A stretch of DNA of 64,000 bases from Methylobacterium sp. E-045 (GTDB taxonomy: Bacteria > Pseudomonadota > Alphaproteobacteria > Rhizobiales > Beijerinckiaceae), in the NCBI RefSeq assembly GCF_022829685.1, contig NZ_JAKSYE010000026.1:62001-126000 (forward strand), read 5' to 3'. Made by a program: the position numbers and the translations under genes. Below are positions 11,325-18,883 of this stretch, one piece after another. Within the stretch, counting starts at the first letter, position 1. Each line of letters starts with the position of its first letter. Under the pieces are notes generated by a model that had not been told where the DNA came from, did no database searches, and saw only the letters and a program-made list of their open reading frames with translations.

Positions 11325-11924
11325 TCACATCGACGGGACGGTGCCGTTGCGGCCGACGATGAGGATCACGGCGGTGGGCTTGCCGTCGGCACCCTTCTTG
11401 GTGAAGGCCACGACCTTCGCGCCGTCGACGACGACGGACTTGTCGCCCGGATCGACCAGGGTCACCGGCACGTCTTCCGGCACGTTCACCTTCTTCTCGC
11501 CGCCCTGATATTTGACCAGAAGGGTCCGCCCCTCGGTGCCGGAGATGGTGCCGATGGCGCCGTTGGTCATGGTGGAGTTGGAGCCGAGATCCCACGGGTA
11601 ATGCCCGTCCGCCGTGCCGCGCAGGGACGACGCGAAGACGGTGACCTGCAGCGCCTTCTGCGATCCGTCCGGCTGCGGGATGGCCGCCGTTCCGATGTAG
11701 CTGTCGGGCTTGATGTCCGTAAGCTTGCCGGTGGAGGCCGCCAGCACCTTCACGTCCGGCGCCATGCTCACCGTCAGCGCCTCGCCCACCCGCGGCTTGA
11801 TCGTCACGGCCGTGCCGTCGACCTTCTCGATGGTTCCGCGATAGCGCGTGATGTCGTCGGCCTGGGCGGCGGTGGCCGACACGGCGAGGGTCAGGGTGAG
11901 CGTCGTCAGGAATGATTTCAGCAT
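11325..11924 (-). CDS. Exported protein of unknown function, tandem paralogue 1
   Basis: 199 residues with a clear Sec signal peptide ending near ATAAQADD (residues 17-24). The mature part is beta-rich and contains GTIEKVDGTAVTIKPR, IKPDSYIGTAA, DGHYPWDLG and a C-terminal NGTVPSM. It is strongly similar over its whole length to the next gene, so the pair arose by tandem duplication. It probably lies in the periplasm. I do not recognise a named function. The start at 11924 is supported by GAGGAA upstream. Confidence 0.8.
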   Translation of the reverse strand: MLKSFLTTLTLTLAVSATAAQADDITRYRGTIEKVDGTAVTIKPRVGEALTVSMAPDVKVLAASTGKLTDIKPDSYIGTAAIPQPDGSQKALQVTVFASSLRGTADGHYPWDLGSNSTMTNGAIGTISGTEGRTLLVKYQGGEKKVNVPEDVPVTLVDPGDKSVVVDGAKVVAFTKKGADGKPTAVILIVGRNGTVPSM

Positions 11925-12040
11925 GGCGGTTCCTCGGAGGTTCGGCGTCGTTGTCGTCAGGGCGGATTCAAGGTGATCCGCTCCCGATGCCGGGGCTGCG
12001 CCGCCGCCCCGGAATGGTGTGTTCTCGGGTCGGCTGCCTG

Positions 12041-12646
12041 TTACATTGGCGGGACGGTACCGTTCTCGCCGACGATCATGCGGTCGGCGACCATTGTGCC
12101 TTCGGCATCCGCCTTGGTGATCGCCACCACACGGGCGCCGACCTTGATGGCGGATTTGTCGGACGGGTTGAGGGAGACGATCGGAACGTCCTCGGGGACC
12201 GTGATGGTTTTCTCGCCGCCCTTGTAGGTCACGGTGATCGTGCGCACGGTGGTGCCCGCGAGGGCGCCCACGGCACCGTTCGTCATCGTGTTCTCCTTCT
12301 CGAGATCCCACGGATAATGGCCGTCGCCGGTGCCGCGCATGCTCGGGGCGAAGACGGCGACTTCGAGAGCCTTGAGGGTGCCGTCGGCCTGGGGCGTCGC
12401 GGCGGTGCCGATGTAGCTGTCGGGCTTGATGTCCCCGATCTCGGCCTTGCTGGCGGCGGCCACCCTCATGGAATCGGCGAATTTCACGGAGACGGCCTGA
12501 CCGGTCCGGGGCTTGATCGTGACGTGATCGGCCGAGACGGATTCGATCGTGCCGCGCACGCGGACGGGCGCGGAGTCGGCCATGACAGGCAGGCTGGCGA
12601 ACAGGCCAAAGCCGAAGGTGGCGGCCGTGAGGATCCGTCGTGTCAT
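12041..12646 (-). CDS. Exported protein of unknown function, tandem paralogue 2
   Basis: 201 residues, paralogue of the downstream gene. It shares GTIESVSADHVTIKPR, IKPDSYIGTAA, DGHYPWDL, the TMTNGAVG stretch and the C-terminal NGTVPPM. A Sec signal peptide precedes MADSAPV. ATG 12646 was chosen because the signal peptide starts there; an upstream in-frame extension is arginine-rich and implausible. It is separated from its paralogue by 116 bp and probably in one transcript. Function is unknown; the OB-like beta pattern suggests a small-molecule or metal-binding periplasmic protein, which is only inference. Confidence 0.8.
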   Translation of the reverse strand: MTRRILTAATFGFGLFASLPVMADSAPVRVRGTIESVSADHVTIKPRTGQAVSVKFADSMRVAAASKAEIGDIKPDSYIGTAATPQADGTLKALEVAVFAPSMRGTGDGHYPWDLEKENTMTNGAVGALAGTTVRTITVTYKGGEKTITVPEDVPIVSLNPSDKSAIKVGARVVAITKADAEGTMVADRMIVGENGTVPPM

Positions 12647-12789
12647 GGAATGCCTTGCGCTGGTGCGATCCCGGCTGTCGGAATCCTCGCCGGACGCTTC
12701 AGCCTTCACGGCGAGAAGCGCTCGGACAACGCGCGATGTGGCATCGGGTTCGTATGCGCACAAATCAATTGCGCGCTACCGCTGACCGG

Positions 12790-13650
12790 TCAGTGAGCCA
12801 TCAGCATCGGCATGGTGGCATGGGCGAGGACGTGGCTGGTGGCGCCTCCGAAGATCATCTGGCGCAGGCGGCTCTGGGTGTAGGCGCCCTTGATCAGGAG
12901 GTCGCAGCCGAATTCCTGCGCCTCGTTGAGGAAGACCTCGCCGGGCGTGCGCCGGCCTTCGGTGAAGGCCTTGTGATCGGCGAAGATGCCTTCGCAGGCG
13001 AGCGCCCTGGCCAGATCCTCCGCGCTCGGCCCCGGCACCATCCCGCCCTCCGCGCTGACGACGCGGATGCGCGAGGCCTTGCGTAGGAAGGGCATGGCGA
13101 AGGCCACCGCCCGGGCAGTCTCGCTCGACCCGTTCCAGGCGATGAGGATCGCCTCGCCGAGGCTCGTTGGCGGAGTGGGGGGCGCAAGCAGGATCGGCCG
13201 GCCGCTCTCGAACAGGGCCGTCTCGAACGTGGTCATGCGCGGGGCGCCGTCGCCGGAGCCGGGACGGCCCACCACGGTGGCGGTGAACAGGCGAGCGTAA
13301 TGTCCGAGGAACGCGTCGCCCGCCGGCACGTCCGGCCGCCAGCGGTAGCGGGTTCCGGCGGCGGCCACGAATTCGGGGGTGCACGGCCCCTCGGTGGCGA
13401 CGGGAATGCCGGCCCCGGCGAGGAAGTCGATGAAGCGCTTGCCGGCATCCTCGGCCTCGGCCTTGTCGGCCTCCTCGTCGCGCAGCCACGTCATGCCGCC
13501 GACCATGTCCACCGGAACGTATTCGGCGAGCGCCGGGCGCAGGGAGACACCCTCGATGAGGCTGCCGAAGCGGCGTCCCACCAGGAGCGCCGTCGCAAAA
13601 ACGGAGGGCAGCGCGTCATGGAGCGCCACCGGAACGAGCAGGGTCTTCAT
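12790..13650 (-). CDS. Universal stress protein (UspA family)
   Basis: 286 residues. It begins with the Usp-like strand MKTLLVPVALHD. The C-terminal half carries the Usp pattern ILIAWNGSSETARAVAFAMPFL, then CDLLIKGAYTQSRLRQMIFGG and HVLAHATMPML, the latter resembling the usual G-x2-G-x9-G nucleotide-binding loop. The length suggests two Usp-type units, with the second better conserved. Members protect against starvation, oxidative or redox stress. The gene stands alone and is divergent from the DUF4142 gene. Confidence 0.88.
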   Translation of the reverse strand: MKTLLVPVALHDALPSVFATALLVGRRFGSLIEGVSLRPALAEYVPVDMVGGMTWLRDEEADKAEAEDAGKRFIDFLAGAGIPVATEGPCTPEFVAAAGTRYRWRPDVPAGDAFLGHYARLFTATVVGRPGSGDGAPRMTTFETALFESGRPILLAPPTPPTSLGEAILIAWNGSSETARAVAFAMPFLRKASRIRVVSAEGGMVPGPSAEDLARALACEGIFADHKAFTEGRRTPGEVFLNEAQEFGCDLLIKGAYTQSRLRQMIFGGATSHVLAHATMPMLMAH

Positions 13651-14023
13651 CGCCGGGAGCCTCCATCCACGCCATCGCCACCGACGGGCAGGCTAGTGTG
13701 GTTTTGCGTTCCGGAAAACTCCGGCTCGTCGTCAACCCACGCTTTTCTGAAGGCATCAGATGCTGCACCGGGCATCCATAGGGTCGTGCGGGCCTGCAAG
13801 GCTAAAACGACAGGTGAAGCTTGGCTATAGGGCCGTCCTGATCATCGCTGTGATCCCGTCGATATCAGTAGAATCGCCAGCGTTACGACGACATTCTCCG
13901 GGAACCCAATGGATGCACTGTCGTTGTCCGGCGAACGTGGCGTTGTCGGATGCGCCGATCGGCAGAGATGCGGTCCGGTCCGCCGCCCTTGCGTTTTCAC
14001 GATCCTATCCAGAGGTCAAAATC
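13651..14023. other. Divergent intergenic region, usp / DUF4142
   Basis: No gene is seen in this 373-bp region between head-to-head genes. It carries an EcfG-type promoter motif (listed separately) directed towards the DUF4142 gene. An AGAGG ribosome site sits at 14011-14015. Confidence 0.5.
13901..13925 (+). promoter_or_regulatory. Candidate EcfG (PhyR regulon) promoter
   Basis: GGAAC at 13901-13905 and CGTT at 13922-13925 are separated by 16 bases. This exactly matches the alphaproteobacterial general-stress sigma factor consensus GGAAC-N16/17-CGTT. It lies about 100 bp upstream of the DUF4142 gene start and points to it. Confidence 0.6.
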
Positions 14024-14722
14024 ATGAACAAGTACGTTGCGCTGTCCGCCATCGCCGTTGCCATGGCGACCCCCGCCGCGGCACAGAACATGTCCGGCGA
14101 TTTCCGGCTGCAGGCGATGCAGGCCAATGCGTTCGAGGTCCAGTCCGGCCAGATCGCCCTTTCGAAGAGCCGCAACCCGCAGGTGATCCGTTTTGCGCGT
14201 GACGCCGTGCGAGACCACCGCGCCGCGAACGTGGCCCTGGCCGGCGGCGAGCGGACCTATGCCGGCAACGGCGGCCCCGGTGGCCTGATCGGCGCTCCCC
14301 TGGCGATCGCCGGTGGCGCGGTGGGCGCAGCCACGGGTGCTGCCACGGGTGTCGTGGCCGGTACGCTGAGCGGCGGCCCGGTGGGCGCCGTCGAAGGGAT
14401 TGGCAGTGGCGCGAGCCGTGGTGCCGCCGCTGGTAGCCAGGCCTTCAACGGTGATGTCGACACCACCGCCGGCACCACCATGGTCCCGGTCGATCCGCAG
14501 CAGCAGGCCATGCTCTCCGAGCTCGCCGCCGCCCCGGCCGGTCCGCGCTTCGACCGTCTCTACGGCCAGATCCAGGTGCGCTCGCACGAGGCGGCCATCG
14601 GCATGTACCAGTCCTACGCTCAGACCGGCACGAACCCGGCCCTGCGCGCCCATGCCGAGCAGGCTCTGCCGGTGCTCCAGCAGCACTACCAGATGGCGCA
14701 GCGTCTTCCCGGCGCCCGCTAA
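14024..14722 (+). CDS. DUF4142-type exported protein split by a glycine-rich insertion
   Basis: 232 residues with a Sec signal peptide (cleavage near AAAQN). The N-terminal half (DFRLQAMQANAFEVQSGQIA, then NPQVIRFARDAVRDHRAAN) and the C-terminal half (LYGQIQVRSHEAAIGMYQSY, ALPVLQQHYQMAQ) are the two ends of a DUF4142 helical bundle. Between them are about 80 residues dominated by Gly and Ala (GGAVGAATGAATGVVAG), resembling a glycine zipper able to enter a membrane. DUF4142 proteins resemble a ferritin-like bundle and are often stress induced. An EcfG-type promoter upstream supports this. Confidence 0.75.
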   Translation: MNKYVALSAIAVAMATPAAAQNMSGDFRLQAMQANAFEVQSGQIALSKSRNPQVIRFARDAVRDHRAANVALAGGERTYAGNGGPGGLIGAPLAIAGGAVGAATGAATGVVAGTLSGGPVGAVEGIGSGASRGAAAGSQAFNGDVDTTAGTTMVPVDPQQQAMLSELAAAPAGPRFDRLYGQIQVRSHEAAIGMYQSYAQTGTNPALRAHAEQALPVLQQHYQMAQRLPGAR

Positions 14723-14775
14723 GGGGTCTGTTTCCGCCGCCGCTCCGTGGACCGGCGGCGGGGGTGGTCACTATG

Positions 14776-14807
14776 AAAACGCCGGGCTGGTGAGGCCCGG
14801 CGTTTTT
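14776..14807 (+). terminator. Rho-independent terminator of the DUF4142 gene
   Basis: Perfect 10-bp stem (AACGCCGGGC with GCCCGGCGTT, 14778-14787 and 14795-14804) with a 7-base loop, followed by a run of five T residues. A textbook intrinsic terminator. Confidence 0.9.
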
Positions 14808-14836
14808 CTATGCGCGTCTTTCATGGTTCTGGCCGG

Positions 14837-14870
14837 CGAGCCCCCACATCCGGTAGGATGCGGGGGCTCG
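14837..14870. terminator. Hairpin downstream of the carbonic anhydrase gene
   Basis: Stem of 9 bp (CGAGCCCCC with GGGGGCTCG), one mismatch and 5 further bp, closed by GGTA. It lies a few bases beyond the carbonic anhydrase stop on the minus strand, between convergent genes. Terminator function is inferred. Confidence 0.6.
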
Positions 14871-14876
14871 ATCGGT

Positions 14877-15548
14877 TCAGACTTCGCTGCTGTGCATCAG
14901 CGAGGCTGGGGTCATCGCCTTTCCGCCGCCATCGACGGCGGGCTCGAAGTCCCCCGTCTCGGGATTGCGCAGGAGAAGCTCCCCATGGGCGATGCCGAAA
15001 TGCGCGCCGTGAAGCGCAAGGCGGCCGTCGGCGACGCGCTCGCGGACGAACGGGAATGTCATCAGGTTCTCGAGGCTCTGCGCCACGGTGGCGTATTCGA
15101 GGCGCGTCAGATGGTCCGGCCCCTTCTGGACCTTGAGCTTCTCCTCTGCCCCCTTCACCAGGGACACCCACTTGCCGATGAAGTCGCTCGTCGAGAGCGG
15201 GCCCGGCGGGTTGGCATAGGCCTTGATGCCGCCGCAGGTGGCGTGACCCAGAACGACAATGTGCTTCACTTGCAGGGCCTGGACGGCGAACTCGATGGCC
15301 GCCGACGTGCCGTGGTACTCGCCGCCTTCCTCGAACGGGGGCACGAGATTGGCCACGTTGCGGATGATGAAGAGTTCGCCCGGTCCGGTATCGAAGATCA
15401 CTTCCGGCGAAACGCGGCTGTCACAGCAGCCGATCAGCAAGACTTCCGGACTCTGGCCCTTTGCTAGGGCGGCGTAGCGCTTGGCCTCGTCGGACAAGCG
15501 TCCATCGAGGAACGACCGGTATCCTGAGGTCAGCTTTTCTGGAAACAT
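14877..15548 (-). CDS. Beta-class carbonic anhydrase
   Basis: 223 residues. Zinc and active-site residues are present: Cys42-Asp43-x-Arg45 in GCCDSRV, and His102 with Cys105 in LGHATCGG. It interconverts CO2 and bicarbonate, supplying carboxylases in C1 and central metabolism. The start at 15548 has AAGGAAGG upstream; an in-frame start 15 codons earlier is less likely. No partner genes are adjacent. Confidence 0.95.
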   Translation of the reverse strand: MFPEKLTSGYRSFLDGRLSDEAKRYAALAKGQSPEVLLIGCCDSRVSPEVIFDTGPGELFIIRNVANLVPPFEEGGEYHGTSAAIEFAVQALQVKHIVVLGHATCGGIKAYANPPGPLSTSDFIGKWVSLVKGAEEKLKVQKGPDHLTRLEYATVAQSLENLMTFPFVRERVADGRLALHGAHFGIAHGELLLRNPETGDFEPAVDGGGKAMTPASLMHSSEV

Positions 15549-15685
15549 GCGTTTGCCTTCCTTGAGCGTTGTTGTTGGGGGTCGCCATGGCAACCCGGTT
15601 CTCGACCTCGACTAGCGAGACCTGTGCCGTATCTGGTTCCGAGGCCCTGTGTGGCCCAGTATTGGGCCGGTAGCCCAGTGCGGGT

Positions 15686-16243
15686 TCACACCTGATGCCA
15701 GGCTAGCGTGACGGGCGGCTCAGGCCGCTCGCCCGACGCGATGCGTCTGGCCAGATGGGCGAGGCCCGCGGGTTCGATCCGCTCGCTGCTGGCGTCCAAC
15801 TCGTCGAGCGTCCACCAGCGCGTACCGAGAACCGTGCTGTCCTCGGTCTCGGCGAGGCGCCCGGTATCGACCTCGTCGCTGGGCAGACGCACGACGAAAT
15901 AGCGTTCGCGGGCATCACGCGGCTTCGGGAACAGAAAGAACGGACCGTCGCAGGCAGCGACTTGCGGCCCGATCTCGGCATCGAAAACCCCGATTTCCTC
16001 TCCGAGTTCCCGAAGGCAGGCTTGCGCGTGGCTTTCGCCGGGCTCCAGCCCGCCACCCGGCATGAACCAGAAAGTCCGATTCTCCGGTCGCGATGGATCG
16101 ATGGGGCGCTGCGCCTCGTAGGCGATCAGAAGCAGCCGGTCTTCCGGGTCGAAGACCAGGGCACGGGCGACGTGGCGAAGGGGCGGCGCGCCGAGGGCTT
16201 CGGGTGACGTGCGTTCGGGTTCGGGTGTCGACGGTAGAATCAT
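15686..16243 (-). CDS. Nudix hydrolase
   Basis: 185 residues with a complete Nudix box, G-x5-E-x7-REL-x-EE-x-G (GGLEPGESHAQACLRELGEEIG), preceded by the FWFMPGGG strand. Members hydrolyse nucleoside diphosphates linked to another moiety and need a divalent metal. The substrate is not predictable. It lies downstream of, and on the same strand as, a DUF429 gene, nine bases apart. Confidence 0.9.
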   Translation of the reverse strand: MILPSTPEPERTSPEALGAPPLRHVARALVFDPEDRLLLIAYEAQRPIDPSRPENRTFWFMPGGGLEPGESHAQACLRELGEEIGVFDAEIGPQVAACDGPFFLFPKPRDARERYFVVRLPSDEVDTGRLAETEDSTVLGTRWWTLDELDASSERIEPAGLAHLARRIASGERPEPPVTLAWHQV

Positions 16244-16252
16244 GCAGTGGGT

Positions 16253-17005
16253 TTAACAGGGAATCGGCCCCTCGCCAGCAGGCGCCCAGATCACCACGGG
16301 CAGGCCATGGCGGTCGCGTCCCGGCGGGTCGGGCATCGGGATCGCGCATCCGAGGACGATGTCGCGGGCGACGACCAGGGCGGCGAGGGCGTCGAGGTGA
16401 TCGTCGGCCCCGATTCCGGCCGGTCTTTCCGCGTCCACGAGCCCTGCGGGGAGACCGGCCCTTCGCAGGAGCGCGCGGCGCTCCTCCAGCCCGTCCCGAC
16501 GCCCGGGCCCCTTCTTCGCCGATACGAGCGGGCGGTCGCCGTTGAGACGGCGGAAGGCCACTTCCGGGTGAACCTCGTGTACCCGCTCGCGGAGCGGCGG
16601 CCGCGCGAGGAGCAGGTCGTCGACCTCACGGATGTAACGGGTGATGTTCCAGCACTGGATCGAGGGCGCGAAGGGCGGGACGCTGGCCGCGCGGGAGAGC
16701 ACCTTGGCCTCCTCGTAGCTGCCGGCATGGACCGCCGCCCGCGGCGGCACCGGGAACACGCTGGACTGTCCGCCCGCGAGATAGGCCCTGGCCGCGCGGT
16801 CGGCGACCCGGCCGCCGCCCTCGACGCGGTCGGGCAGGCCGATCGGGACATCGATCCCGACGCAGACCGGGGCTTCCGGCCCGTGCAGGAGATCGGAGAC
16901 GCGGGCAAAGCGCGCGGCGCGGTATCGGCCGGGATCGTCGAGGTCGAGGAGGGTTCCGGCCCAGGCGCCACGGCAGCCGTCGAGCCCGGCGATCCAATGC
17001 GTCAT
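16253..17005 (-). CDS. DUF429 family protein
   Basis: 250 residues. Features of the DUF429 nuclease-like family are visible: GLDGCRGAWAG at the N-terminus, VCVGIDVPIGLPD, HEVHPEVAFRRLNG and ADDHLDALAALVVA near the C-terminus, with acidic residues in an RNase H-like arrangement. Biochemical function is not established. It is co-oriented with the Nudix gene and divergent from the DUF3775 gene. Confidence 0.8.
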   Translation of the reverse strand: MTHWIAGLDGCRGAWAGTLLDLDDPGRYRAARFARVSDLLHGPEAPVCVGIDVPIGLPDRVEGGGRVADRAARAYLAGGQSSVFPVPPRAAVHAGSYEEAKVLSRAASVPPFAPSIQCWNITRYIREVDDLLLARPPLRERVHEVHPEVAFRRLNGDRPLVSAKKGPGRRDGLEERRALLRRAGLPAGLVDAERPAGIGADDHLDALAALVVARDIVLGCAIPMPDPPGRDRHGLPVVIWAPAGEGPIPC

Positions 17006-17128
17006 GCGAGCCCCGCGAACCGCGACGGTTCTGGCGGGTTGACGCTGCTCAAGGACGGCCGGCTTCGAGGGTCGTCCCGTCGCATCGGGTCACGCCGCCG
17101 CGGGCGGCACGCTTCACAGGATCGTTCC

Positions 17129-17527
17129 ATGGATATCGCCGTCGACAAGGTCACCGAGATCATCCTCCGGGTCAGGGCGCTCGACGTGAAGGAGGGTGCC
17201 ACCGACCCCGATTCAGGCTCCAACCCGATCGATGACGGCTCCACCGACGTGCTCACGTCCGGCACTGACGATGCCACGGAATCGGAGGTCCGCTCGATGA
17301 TCTCCGGCCTCAACGACGACGAGCGGGCGAACCTTCTCGCTCTTCTCTATGTCGGGCGCGGCGACATGGAGGCGGAGGAATGGGGCGAGGCCGTGCGCTT
17401 CGCCCGCGAACGCGAGGCGGTGGGCGAGGGGGCTCTGCATGAGATCATGGCCTCGCCCGATGCGGGCGATCTCCTCGACGAAGGGCTCGCCGCCCTCGGG
17501 ATCAGCCAGGACATCGCCGACGCGTAG
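17129..17527 (+). CDS. DUF3775 family protein
   Basis: 132-residue acidic soluble protein, MDIAVDKVTEIILRVRALDVKEG at the start and LNDDERANLLALLYVGRGD in the middle, typical of DUF3775. Function is unknown. The ATG at 17129 follows a short leader. A long upstream open frame is the antisense of the DUF429 gene and is not part of this gene. Confidence 0.8.
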   Translation: MDIAVDKVTEIILRVRALDVKEGATDPDSGSNPIDDGSTDVLTSGTDDATESEVRSMISGLNDDERANLLALLYVGRGDMEAEEWGEAVRFAREREAVGEGALHEIMASPDAGDLLDEGLAALGISQDIADA

Positions 17528-17538
17528 ACCGTCTCCGG

Positions 17539-17580
17539 ACGCCTCGCCCCGCAACGGCCGATCCGGGCAGGGCGAGGCGT
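17539..17580 (+). terminator. Hairpin downstream of the DUF3775 gene
   Basis: Perfect 11-bp stem (ACGCCTCGCCC with GGGCGAGGCGT) with a 20-base loop, starting 12 bases after the stop. No T tract. Terminator role inferred. Confidence 0.5.
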
Positions 17581-17653
17581 ACCCGATGCGGGCTGGCGTG
17601 GCACCGGGGCAACGGTGGCCCAATTCTGGCGCCATGCCTCGAAATCCACAGCG

Positions 17654-17669
17654 TTAACCTTTTATTAAC
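17654..17669 (+). promoter_or_regulatory. CtrA box 1
   Basis: TTAA at 17654-17657, seven bases, TTAAC at 17665-17669. This is an exact match to the CtrA binding consensus TTAA-N7-TTAAC of alphaproteobacteria, in the promoter region of the LapG-like peptidase gene. Confidence 0.65.
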
Positions 17670-17707
17670 CCGACGATTGCCGTTCCAGTGTGGCCGTGAG
17701 ACGTTCG

Positions 17708-17723
17708 TTAACAACAGATTAAC
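17708..17723 (+). promoter_or_regulatory. CtrA box 2
   Basis: A second exact TTAA-N7-TTAAC match (TTAA 17708-17711, TTAAC 17719-17723), 54 bp after the first and 17 bp before the ATG of the peptidase gene. Two perfect boxes in 70 bp of GC-rich DNA are unlikely to be chance. Confidence 0.65.
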
Positions 17724-17739
17724 GGGACGAGCGGCGGCC

Positions 17740-18417
17740 ATGCGGATCGCGATTTCGAAGTTCCACCATGCGGTGCACGCCATCAAGCGCACCATCGGCG
17801 GTCTGAGCCTGCTTTCCGGCTTGGCGGTCGCGACCCTCGCCACCCTGCCGAATCCCGTCTTCGCCCAGACGCTGGCCTCTCTCCCCAGCGTGGCCAGCAC
17901 CATCTCCACCGCGGGCGCCGCCCGCCCGATCAGCGCCTGGGTCACCTTCTGCGAGACCTATGCCGCCGAATGCGCGGTGAATGTCTCGGAGCCCGCCGCG
18001 ATCAGCCTGACGCCCGGTATCTGGAACACCATCGTCTCGGTGAACCGACGCGTGAACAAGTCCATTCGTGCCGTCACCGACATGGAGCAGCTCGGCGTGG
18101 CCGACCGCTGGGATCTCGCCGAATCCGGTGCAGGCGATTGCGAGGACTTTCAGCTTCTCAAGCGCAGGCTTCTCGCCGAGGCCGGCCTGCCGCGCCGGGC
18201 CATGCGGATGACGGTGGTCATCGACGAGAAGGGGGAGGGCCATGCCGTCCTCACCCTGGTCACCGACCGGGGCGACCTCATCCTCGACAACAAGACCAAC
18301 AGCGTGCTGCCCTGGCGCCAGACCGGCTACACCTTCATCAAGCGCGAGAGCCAGAACGCCATGGCCTGGGTGTCCCTCGGCCGCGCTGTCTCGCCGGTGA
18401 CCACCGCCAACCGATAG
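17740..18417 (+). CDS. Transglutaminase-like cysteine peptidase (BTLCP, LapG-like)
   Basis: 225 residues with an N-terminal signal sequence (hydrophobic to about residue 42, FAQ). The catalytic triad of the family is intact: Cys134 in GAGDCEDF, His168 in GEGHAVLTL, Asp183 in LILDNKTN. In LapG, this family's best-studied member, the enzyme sits in the periplasm and cleaves large surface adhesins to release biofilms under c-di-GMP control through LapD. No LapD or LapA is seen nearby, though a GGDEF-EAL gene lies 470 bp away. Two CtrA boxes precede it. ATG 17740 was chosen over an in-frame GTG at 17677, which would place the second CtrA box inside the coding region. Confidence 0.87.
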   Translation: MRIAISKFHHAVHAIKRTIGGLSLLSGLAVATLATLPNPVFAQTLASLPSVASTISTAGAARPISAWVTFCETYAAECAVNVSEPAAISLTPGIWNTIVSVNRRVNKSIRAVTDMEQLGVADRWDLAESGAGDCEDFQLLKRRLLAEAGLPRRAMRMTVVIDEKGEGHAVLTLVTDRGDLILDNKTNSVLPWRQTGYTFIKRESQNAMAWVSLGRAVSPVTTANR

Positions 18418-18474
18418 GAAAGGGATGCGCCGGGACATGCCGTCCCGGAGGAGGATCGCATCAAAGGCGATGCA

Positions 18475-18490
18475 TTAGCGACTTGTTAAG
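18475..18490 (+). promoter_or_regulatory. Degenerate CtrA-like box
   Basis: TTAG-N7-TTAAG upstream of the 114-residue exported protein gene. One base of the first half and the last base deviate from TTAA-N7-TTAAC. Weak on its own, but next to a gene with two perfect boxes. Confidence 0.35.
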
Positions 18491-18531
18491 CGCGTGCGGG
18501 CGAGGGTTGCCGGGTTCGGGAATCCCTCGCC

Positions 18532-18876
18532 ATGACGACACTGAACCGCTTGCCCGCAGCCGTGCTCCTGGCCGCCATCGTGCCCCTGTGCTGGATGGCC
18601 CCCGCCACGGCACGGGATTCCGACGTCGGTGCCCTGCACGCGTCGTGGCGCGGATGCCTGCATCGGAATTTCGACCTGCAGGCACTCGTGACGAGCCGGA
18701 CACTGGCCGTCGAGTCGGCGGTGAAATCCTGCCGCTCCAGCGAAGCGGCTTATCTCGCCGCCCTATCCACCTCTCCCCTGGTGGACGACGAGGACGTGTC
18801 GCGGGTCCGTCCGGCCCTCATCCAGCGCGCCAAGGGCTGGCTTCTCAGCAAGGCGAGCGGCACGCGCCCGCTCTGA
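18532..18876 (+). CDS. Small exported protein of unknown function
   Basis: 114 residues with a clear signal peptide (LPAAVLLAAIVPLCWMAPATAR) and a mature domain of about 86 residues with two cysteines (WRGCLHRNF and VKSCRSSE) that could form a disulfide. It resembles small secreted proteins that follow BTLCP genes in this group of bacteria, but I cannot assign a family. It is convergent with the GGDEF-EAL gene, only 7 bp apart. Confidence 0.7.
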   Translation: MTTLNRLPAAVLLAAIVPLCWMAPATARDSDVGALHASWRGCLHRNFDLQALVTSRTLAVESAVKSCRSSEAAYLAALSTSPLVDDEDVSRVRPALIQRAKGWLLSKASGTRPL

Positions 18877-18883
18877 CGACCCA

